From the NCBI GenBank assembly GCA_002255955.1, contig NKIM01000003.1, positions 186,001 to 250,000 on the forward strand: DNA of 64,000 nucleotides, written 5' to 3'. The notes below the pieces were generated by a model, which was not told the DNA's origin, made no database searches, and was given only the letters and a program-made list of their open reading frames with translations. Source of the stretch: Burkholderiales bacterium PBB2. Lineage in GTDB: Bacteria > Pseudomonadota > Gammaproteobacteria > Burkholderiales > Burkholderiaceae_C. This document shows, one piece after another, positions 55,747 through 62,252 of the stretch. Every line of letters begins with the position of its first letter. Position 1 is the first letter of the stretch. Position numbers and translations under genes: made by a program.

Positions 55747-56037
55747 AAGCGCGAAGCGCTCGGTCACGATGAGTTCGTTTAGACCACGCGAGGGGCGACG
55801 GTGCATGAACTTGCCTCGTGAGCAAGCAGGCCAGGCCGCGGCCTGCGCCTTCAGCTTTTTTGTTCATCCAGCGACACGTCATCGCCAGGCAATCACCCGC
55901 CCCGGGGGCCCTGGATGCCGATTCGCCGGGCCTCCAGGCAGAATCCGGCGCATCAGGGCAAGCGGGGCGTCAGGCCCGCCGCTCAGCCCATCCGGAATGA
56001 ATGAGTAAATGAACGAACGAAGAATGGAGCCACATCC

Positions 56038-56478
56038 ATGGCACTGACGAAAAAAGGCGAGTTCTGGTACGGCACGACCTCGGGCGACACCCAGGCCGAG
56101 CTGCGCAGCTACAGCGTCGCGAACCGCCACGAGGCCACTCGTTTCGCCGCGTCTAAATGCGACTGCGGCTGCCGCACCTTCGCGCTGCAGAGCGATGAAG
56201 ATGCCGGCTTGGCCATCCGCACCTGCACCGACTGCGGCGAGGAGCACCTGATGGGCGACAGCGCGGACCACCTGGAAGGATCAGAACCCGAAACGCACGA
56301 GTGCGTGTGCGAAAACGAGGTGTTCGAGCTGATGTCCGGCGTCTCCGTGGTCGAGGGCAGCCACAAGGTTCGCTGGTACTACATCGGCTGCCACTGCGTG
56401 GAGTGCAATCTGGTCGGGGTCTTCGCCGACTGGCCCTGTGAAGCGGACGATGCGGCGGCCTTTCTCGCCAAGGTGTGA
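56038..56478 (+). CDS. Cys-rich conserved hypothetical protein
   Basis: The 146-residue protein carries two zinc-ribbon-like cysteine sets: CDCGC (about 41-45) with CTDCG, and CVCEN with CHCVEC. The start at 56038 has a GGAG site about nine bases upstream. No signal peptide is present. The function is unknown; it is the first plus-strand gene in the accessory region that splits the glycan locus. Confidence 0.7.
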   Translation: MALTKKGEFWYGTTSGDTQAELRSYSVANRHEATRFAASKCDCGCRTFALQSDEDAGLAIRTCTDCGEEHLMGDSADHLEGSEPETHECVCENEVFELMSGVSVVEGSHKVRWYYIGCHCVECNLVGVFADWPCEADDAAAFLAKV

Positions 56479-56575
56479 AGGCCGGCCGAAGCCACCCCTC
56501 CGGGATCAGGCTCGCAGGCTCGGCGTCACGACGCCAAGCCTAGTGTCGGGCCTCCCGCCTCAAGCCCTGGCTTGA

Positions 56576-56947
56576 GCAAGACCTGACCCTCTCGCGCTGA
56601 CGCGCCAGCACGGCCGCCCGCCGCCCTGGCTGCTGCAATGCCGCGATGCCTTGCGGGATGACAGCCAGTACACCGTGGGCAACCATGGCCTGTGCAAGCT
56701 GGCGCAGGAGCTGGGCCTGCACCCCGCCTACCTGGCGCGGGCCTTCCGCAGCCACTTCCGCTGCTCACCGGGCGATTTCGCGCGCCAGCACCGCCTGCAG
56801 CGGGCCGCCAAGCTGCTGGCACACAGCCGCCTCAGCCTCAGCGAGGTGGCCCAGGACTGCGGTTTTTTCGACCAGCCTCATCTGAGCCGCAGCTTCCGGG
56901 CGCGTTTTGGCATGACTCCGCGTGAGTACAGAGTTCGGGCGGGTTGA
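56576..56947 (+). pseudogene. AraC-family C-terminal fragment, copy A
   Basis: The frame opens just past a stop codon and encodes PWLLQCRDALRDD, then an intact AraC double helix-turn-helix (LCKLAQELGLHPAYLARAF and LSEVAQDCGFFDQPHLSRSF), ending REYRVRAG. There is no N-terminal sensor domain and no good start, so it is a 3' remnant of an AraC gene. A close copy lies at 57828-58127 and a shorter tail at 58196-58236. Confidence 0.8.
56577..56590. repeat. Inverted repeat left of AraC copy A
   Basis: CAAGACCTGACCCT here matches the inverse of 56957-56970 at 12 of 14 positions, so the AraC fragment is framed by imperfect inverted repeats. Related AGGGTCAGG/CCTGACCCC words recur after copies B and C. 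Confidence 0.6.
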
Positions 56948-56956
56948 CGGTCAACG

Positions 56957-56970
56957 AGGGTCGGGTTTTG
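56957..56970. repeat. Inverted repeat right of AraC copy A
   Basis: AGGGTCGGGTTTTG is the partner of 56577-56590. It is followed by a TTCAGGTTTAAGG stretch that recurs after copy B in the form TTCAGATTTAAGG. Confidence 0.6.
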
Positions 56971-57085
56971 ACTTCAGGTTTAAGGACTGCACCCCAGTCC
57001 CTTCCTGCCCCTCCGCCACTTCGATTTCTGGGGATAGGCCCTTGCTCGATGCCGACTGAAAATCCAGCGACATCAAGGAGCTGCC

Positions 57086-57658
57086 ATGAACGGACAACTG
57101 GACTGGGCGGACGCGACAGCCTACTTTGGAAACGATCTGGAGGTTCACCGAAGGCATCTGGCGGACGCCGGCATGGCCACCCACGGGCTCTTGGCCTGCC
57201 GCTTCTTGAAAGGCGACAGCAGCCGGATGATGAGCGGGGACGGTGATCACGCGGAGCAAAAGCTGATCCACTCCAAACTCTGGACTGAAGAGCTGGCTCG
57301 TGCGCTGGCCAATTGGGACCCGAGAAGTTCGCCCATGCTGATTCTTGTCGCCTTGAACCGATCGCCTTGCGGTGATTGCGCGCACCTGCTCGCCAGTGCG
57401 CTCCAACGGTTCAACAATGATTACTCGTTGACAACTGAACGTCAGCACTTTGTGCTGGCTTCGCTTGGCTACTATCACAGCGCCAAAGCGACCCAGCATT
57501 CGACCAGAGGGCTGCCGCAGACTTTCACGACAGACAAAGGCATGAGGGCACTCAAGGAAGCAGGCTGGAAGCTGTGCACCTTGACCTTCGACGCCAAGAC
57601 GACACGGCGAGGAAAGGAGCTCAGCCGCTACTTACAGAAAATGCAGAAGCACGGCTGA
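57086..57658 (+). CDS. Stand-alone cytidine-deaminase-fold protein
   Basis: The 190-residue protein has the zinc-binding signature of the deaminase superfamily: H55-A-E57 (in GDHAEQKL) and P94-C95-G-D-C98 (in SPCGDCAH). The residues between fit the helix-strand core. The N-terminal 50 residues and the basic C-terminus (KTTRRGKELSRYLQK) match no housekeeping cytidine or guanine deaminase I know. It resembles stand-alone or toxin-type nucleic-acid deaminases, but the substrate is unknown. The start has an AAGGAG site. GC content is lower than its neighbours. It lies between two AraC tail repeats. Confidence 0.7.
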   Translation: MNGQLDWADATAYFGNDLEVHRRHLADAGMATHGLLACRFLKGDSSRMMSGDGDHAEQKLIHSKLWTEELARALANWDPRSSPMLILVALNRSPCGDCAHLLASALQRFNNDYSLTTERQHFVLASLGYYHSAKATQHSTRGLPQTFTTDKGMRALKEAGWKLCTLTFDAKTTRRGKELSRYLQKMQKHG

Positions 57659-57827
57659 CTCATTTGGGAACCTGCAGACCCTTGTGCTGTCAGATGGCAC
57701 CATCCAGCGCAAGCTTGCGTCCGTGGCGCACTGCATCCAAGCTGCAATCCCACATCAGGTGTTGACGCACCCTATCTCGCCCGTCGGCCAACATTCATCG
57801 GCCAGCACTCGTCACCCTGCTCATGTG

Positions 57828-58127
57828 GCCCTGCACAAAGCCAGCCAGTACACCGACGACAACAACGGCCTGTGCCAGCTGGCGCAGGAGCTGGGCCCGC
57901 ACCCGGTCTACCTGGCATGCGCCTTTCACGGCAACTTCCGCTGCTCACCGGGCGACTTCGCGCGCCAGCACCGCCTGCAGCGCGCCGCCAAGCTGCTGGC
58001 ACACAGCCGCCTCAGCCTCAGCGAGGTGGCCCAGGACTGCGCCTTCTTCGACCAGCCGCATCTGAACCGCAGCTTCCGAGCGCGTTTCGGGGTGACGCCG
58101 GGTGAGTACCGGGTGCGGGTTAACTGA
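57828..58127 (+). pseudogene. AraC-family C-terminal fragment, copy B
   Basis: This is a direct repeat of copy A (56648-56947), about 85-90% identical by eye, encoding the same AraC double helix-turn-helix (LCQLAQELGPHPVYLACAF, LSEVAQDCAFFDQPHLNRSF) and ending GEYRVRVN. The frame upstream of it is unrelated sequence. It lacks a sensor domain and is taken as a remnant. Confidence 0.8.
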
Positions 58128-58195
58128 GCTGCACAGAAGGGCAGGGCTTGCCTTCAGATTTAAGGCCTGACCCCGAGCCCGTGTGACCCCGAGCC

Positions 58196-58236
58196 CGGGG
58201 TGACGCCGCGTGAGGACCGAGTTCGGGCGGATTGAA
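58196..58236 (+). repeat. AraC tail remnant, copy C
   Basis: This short third copy covers only the last codons of the AraC fragment (GVTPREDRVRAD then stop) plus the downstream AGGGTCAGGTTTTG word (to about 58260). It directly precedes the ATPase-methyltransferase gene. Confidence 0.7.
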
Positions 58237-58354
58237 GAACTGCGAGGGTCAGGTTTTGCCTTGTGATTCAAGGCCGGCCCCTCAATGCCTCATTTACTCT
58301 ACCCCTGGGTTCGCACAGAATTCTGCGCCAGCGAAACAGGGGAAGGAGAGAACA

Positions 58355-60301
58355 ATGATTGAGTCTATTTACCTCGAAGAGGAGGTCTTTCGCGAGATGG
58401 GCATCGGATTGCCGGACCTGGTAATGACGCCACCGCTGGAGATGCGAGGGCTATCAAACGTGGTCTTGCTCGCGGGGCCCAACGGCGCCGGCAAGAGCCG
58501 CCTTCTAAGGTTGGTGCCGGGCGTCGCCTCGAAAAAGCTCTTGCGTGAACAGATGAATGCACTTGAGGAGCAGGAATCGACCATCACAGAAGTGACGCTG
58601 CCCGAACTCCAAAATGCCTTGGAACTCGAATTGGCGCAGCCATTCCCCCATCAGAACTCAAGCGTGAACATGATTCAGTCGACGATCGCTCAAAGTATGA
58701 GCGAGCTTGAACGTATCCAATCAGCGCGCCGTATGTCCGATGCATTGACGCTGTCTCGCGATGTTGCACCGCGTTTCGCAAAATTCGTCCCAACCGGGTA
58801 TCAGCTCAGCGACCCCTTCCAGTGGACGCAAGCGGAAGCAGATATGCGCGCGGCTCAACTTGCAACAAGAATCACAAGCTCTCAAGAGGATGCACCAGCC
58901 TATGCCGCGCGAGTGCTTCGAAATGCCGTCGAGGAAGGCTATCAACGCTTGCTCCGCCACGAAACGTCACCTTGCGACGCAGAAAAGAAACGTGACAGCT
59001 TGCAGAATATTCTTCGCTCCCTACTTGGGGCGGACTTCGAAGTAGAAATGGAGGACGGCCGCCTCAAACTGGGAGCGTTCAATCCATTCAATCAAGTGCT
59101 GTCCCCTGGCCAACAGGTTCTCTTTCAGTTCGGCTGTTTACTTCATGCGCAAGTCGAGCATGTACAGGGCTCGATTGTTCTGATGGACGAACCTGAGAAC
59201 CATCTACACCCTGGTGTACTTATAAATGTCATCGACACCCTCAAGTCACTGTTGACCAATGGCCAACTTTGGATCGCAACGCATTCCGTGCCCCTCATCG
59301 CCCATTTAATGAGCGACGATTCAGACTGCTTGTGGTTCGTCAATGAGGGGCGAGTCAGGCGAGCTGGACGAACCCCTGAGATCGTTCTCGAGAGCTTGCT
59401 CGGAGGTCCAAAGGGATCGAGTGACTTGCAAGCACTGACCATGCTGCCGGGTAGCTTCGCCGCGAACCGATTCCTTTGCGAGTGCTTGGTGGCGCCCGGA
59501 GTGGTTGGACCCGACGTGAAAGATCCACAAACCAATCAGATTCGCGAAGCGCTTTGGAATATAGGCACTCAAGAGGAAGCCCCAACTGGCAAGCTGCGCA
59601 TTCTCGACTTCGGGGCAGGTAAAGGCCGACTGCTCGCGACGTTGATGGATTCGATCTCACCGAATCAGGAACCGTGGTTCGACTACATCGCTTACGACAT
59701 CGGGGAGCAGGACCGAAAGGACTGTGAAAACCAGATCGCTTCGGTCTATGGCGACGCAAAGAATCGCTGGTTCAAAGAGCTTTCAACTCTCAGTGCACGA
59801 ATGGACGTTGGCAGCTTCGATGCGGTTGTCATGTGCAATGTGTTGCATGAAGTGCCGCCTGAAGTGTGGGCATCTACGCTAAACGACTGCGCCAAACTTC
59901 TGAAACCTAGAGGGCATCTTCTCGTAGTTGAAGACTACGGTATCCCTGTTGGGGAACGAGCCCATAACTATGGATTCTTGCTTCTTGATGAGCCAGAACT
60001 AGTTGCGCTATTCAGCATCAAGGAGATCGACCGCAAAGCCGGAAAATTCATTCGTGCAAGTAGCTTTGATCAACGATACCAAGATCGCTTGGTAGCTCAC
60101 CTGATACAGCGCGAGTGCGTAACTCGCATCTCCTCAGAGACCAGAAAATCCGCTATCAAAACTCTTCGCGACAGGATGACTGATGAAGTTCAGAAACATC
60201 TGAGCGAGCCTACGATTTCAAGTAACAAGGGCAGGTCCTACGCCAGATCAACCCAATTGCTCGCGAATGCAACCATCTGGTGCCGTGACCACGACAATTG
60301 A
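58355..60301 (+). CDS. ABC-type ATPase fused to SAM methyltransferase
   Basis: The 648-residue protein has two parts. The first (1 to about 390) is an AAA15/OLD-like ABC ATPase: Walker A GPNGAGKS (41-48), signature LSPGQQ, Walker B VLMDEPE (275-281) and H-loop ATHSVP. The second (about 410-580) is a class I methyltransferase: motif I LRILDFGAGKGRLL (414-427) and FDAVVMCNVLHEVPPE near 488-503. The start follows a strong GGAAGGAGAG site. GC content is clearly below the flanks and codon use differs, so the gene was probably acquired. ATPases of this type are frequent in phage defence. The fused methyltransferase, whose target could be nucleic acid, protein or a small molecule, is unusual. Both domains look intact. 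Confidence 0.85.
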   Translation: MIESIYLEEEVFREMGIGLPDLVMTPPLEMRGLSNVVLLAGPNGAGKSRLLRLVPGVASKKLLREQMNALEEQESTITEVTLPELQNALELELAQPFPHQNSSVNMIQSTIAQSMSELERIQSARRMSDALTLSRDVAPRFAKFVPTGYQLSDPFQWTQAEADMRAAQLATRITSSQEDAPAYAARVLRNAVEEGYQRLLRHETSPCDAEKKRDSLQNILRSLLGADFEVEMEDGRLKLGAFNPFNQVLSPGQQVLFQFGCLLHAQVEHVQGSIVLMDEPENHLHPGVLINVIDTLKSLLTNGQLWIATHSVPLIAHLMSDDSDCLWFVNEGRVRRAGRTPEIVLESLLGGPKGSSDLQALTMLPGSFAANRFLCECLVAPGVVGPDVKDPQTNQIREALWNIGTQEEAPTGKLRILDFGAGKGRLLATLMDSISPNQEPWFDYIAYDIGEQDRKDCENQIASVYGDAKNRWFKELSTLSARMDVGSFDAVVMCNVLHEVPPEVWASTLNDCAKLLKPRGHLLVVEDYGIPVGERAHNYGFLLLDEPELVALFSIKEIDRKAGKFIRASSFDQRYQDRLVAHLIQRECVTRISSETRKSAIKTLRDRMTDEVQKHLSEPTISSNKGRSYARSTQLLANATIWCRDHDN

Positions 60302-60398
60302 TTATCGCCCCAGCTCACGAATTGAACTTAGTACTCACGCCCTTTGCCCCTCGCTCGCCAAACATTTCGACGACCTTCGGGTGACACCATGTGCCGGC

Positions 60399-62201
60399 TC
60401 ACTCCCCCACCAACACCCCCGACACATTCCAGGAACTGAAGCTCGTCCCTTCGCGTGGCCCTTGCGGAATCCGCACCGTCATGCGGTGCCGTCCGGCTTT
60501 GAGGTGACCCAGGTCGATGTAGATCGGGTTGGTCGCCGTGCCGGGGCACCAGTTGGAGCGGCTGATGTCAGACGAAGACAGGCCGTCGTTGAAGTTGCCG
60601 GATGCGGGGTTGAAGAGGCGAAAAGCGCCGCAGTCCTGGCGCCAGGGGACGAAGGCAAACACCTCTTTGCCGTTGAGCAGGATGGTGTTCTTCTTGGGCA
60701 CGAATTCGTCGCCGTTGGTCCAGCCGCCGTGGCCGGTGCTGATGTAGCGCAGGCGGGCGTTCTTGAGCGGGCGGTCGAGGGTGAAATCCACCTCCAGGCC
60801 CTTGGGCTTGTCGAACATGGTGGCGTAGTCCTGCTCAGCCATCTCCATCACATTGGTGGTGTTGAACAGCGGGATCAGGCGCGGAGCTGAAGAAGAGGAC
60901 GACGTTGCACCCGTGCTGGCGCTCACCGGCTTGGAGAACATGGCGGTGGCGGCGTCGCTGGGGTGGATGGTGAGGTTGAGGTCCAGCTTGTGGCCGCCCT
61001 TGTCGTAGTTGCCGATGAACACGCCCAGGGCCAGTTGCTGGCCCGAGAGGCGCTGGGCCAGGTCGGTGATGTCCATGCGGTAGGGCGCGGCCTCGTGCCA
61101 GGTCTTGCCCTTGAGCTGCAGGTGGTTGTAGTGCTTGACGCCAAAAGGCGTGAAGAAGCGCATCAGCTCGATCAAGGGCGCGTAGTCCTCGGTGGCGACC
61201 ACGCCGCGGTAGCTGCGGCCATTGCCGTTCTGATACGCCGGCAAGGCGGCCACACCGCGCTGCAGGCCGTCCAGGAAGGTGCGCGTGACCTTCTTTCCCT
61301 TCTCTGACTCCTTCGCCGCGCCCAGCGGGATCACGAAGACCGAGCCGGTGCGGTCGTAGGCATCGCCGTTGGAGCGGGCCAGCAGGTCCACAAACACCTG
61401 GCTGCCCGGCGCGATCTCGGGCAGCTGCACGGTCTTGAGCACCACGGTGCCATTGGCATAACGAGTAACGCCCTCGCGCGGCTCGCGGTCTTCACCCGAG
61501 AAGTTGACGATCTGGTCCTGGAACACCGGGATGGTGGTGAAGCGGCTGCGCCAGACGCGGTCTTTGTAGCTGAGGCCGTCGAGCAGGGGCGCCGCTTCAA
61601 CCTTTCCACCCTGGGCCATCTCCGCCAAATCCAGGCCCTGGAAGGGCTCGATCTGCGTGGCGCTGATGACGAAGTTGCCATTGCGCACCAGCTCCAGCAC
61701 CAGGCCCAGCTGGTGGCCCAGCACGGTGGGCGCGCCGGCCGCGGGCAGCTCGGTCGTGTACCAAAGCTCGATGGTGTTGGAGTTCACCACCGTCTTGGCC
61801 TTTTTGCAGCGGTAGCCGAGGATAGTGCGCGTCTCTTCGCTGAACTCATAGCTCTGCTTGGGCAGCGATTCGCGATCCAGGGTGGCGATGCCCTCCCCTG
61901 GGCTCAGGCGAGCCAGTTGCAGCAGCTCTTGCGCGGCGGGCTTGATGAACTGCTGCTCGAAGGGAAAGCCGGCCTTGCCGGCCAGGATGGCCTCGGAGCT
62001 GATCAAGGCCTCGCCCTTGGCGGCGAACACCCAGATCGGGTCCTGGCCTTCGACCGGCTTGCCGTTGTAGCTGCGCTGGTAGCGCAGCTTCCAGCCCTCG
62101 GTGGGGGCGGCCAGGGCGAGGCTGGGCGCCAGGGCGGCCAGGGTCGCCAGCAGAGCGCCGGCCAGGTGGGCTTTGTTGAACATCGGGCGTGTGGCTCGCA
62201 T
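60399..62201 (-). CDS. PNGase F-like peptide-N-glycosidase
   Basis: The 600-residue protein has an export signal (LAGALLATLAALAPSLALAA), an N-terminal region like that of GLPGLI-type proteins (ILGYRCKKAKTVV), and a C-terminal region matching PNGase F: STGHGGWTNGDEFVPKKNTI, FVPWRQDCGAFRLFNPASG, SRSNWCPG and VSGVLVGE. PNGase F cuts the bond between Asn and the first GlcNAc, releasing whole N-glycans. The start at 62201 has a TTGAGGA site. It lies between GH31 and the accessory island and on the same strand as the mannosidases, so it should act first on glycoproteins. Confidence 0.85.
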   Translation of the reverse strand: MRATRPMFNKAHLAGALLATLAALAPSLALAAPTEGWKLRYQRSYNGKPVEGQDPIWVFAAKGEALISSEAILAGKAGFPFEQQFIKPAAQELLQLARLSPGEGIATLDRESLPKQSYEFSEETRTILGYRCKKAKTVVNSNTIELWYTTELPAAGAPTVLGHQLGLVLELVRNGNFVISATQIEPFQGLDLAEMAQGGKVEAAPLLDGLSYKDRVWRSRFTTIPVFQDQIVNFSGEDREPREGVTRYANGTVVLKTVQLPEIAPGSQVFVDLLARSNGDAYDRTGSVFVIPLGAAKESEKGKKVTRTFLDGLQRGVAALPAYQNGNGRSYRGVVATEDYAPLIELMRFFTPFGVKHYNHLQLKGKTWHEAAPYRMDITDLAQRLSGQQLALGVFIGNYDKGGHKLDLNLTIHPSDAATAMFSKPVSASTGATSSSSSAPRLIPLFNTTNVMEMAEQDYATMFDKPKGLEVDFTLDRPLKNARLRYISTGHGGWTNGDEFVPKKNTILLNGKEVFAFVPWRQDCGAFRLFNPASGNFNDGLSSSDISRSNWCPGTATNPIYIDLGHLKAGRHRMTVRIPQGPREGTSFSSWNVSGVLVGE

Positions 62202-62252
62202 CGTCGTCCTCAATCTTGTCGTCATGTTGCTCTCGGCATTCGGCCGTTGGCC

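Larger units (their letters stand above)
55463..56037. other. Long gene-free region upstream of lacI at island edge
   Basis: These 575 bp separate the minus-strand lacI from the plus-strand island. The stretch around 55600-55780 is AT-richer and holds two candidate operators. No credible ORF was found; short frames here lack a ribosome site. Confidence 0.5.

Noticed and set aside
55613-55882. Small open frame upstream of lacI on the minus strand
   Set aside because: It has no ribosome site or recognisable product, and it overlaps the AT-rich operator region.
57086-60301. Calling the deaminase and ATPase-methyltransferase a RADAR system
   Set aside because: RADAR uses a different large ATPase and an adenosine deaminase; the ATPase type, the fused methyltransferase and the deaminase motifs do not match.
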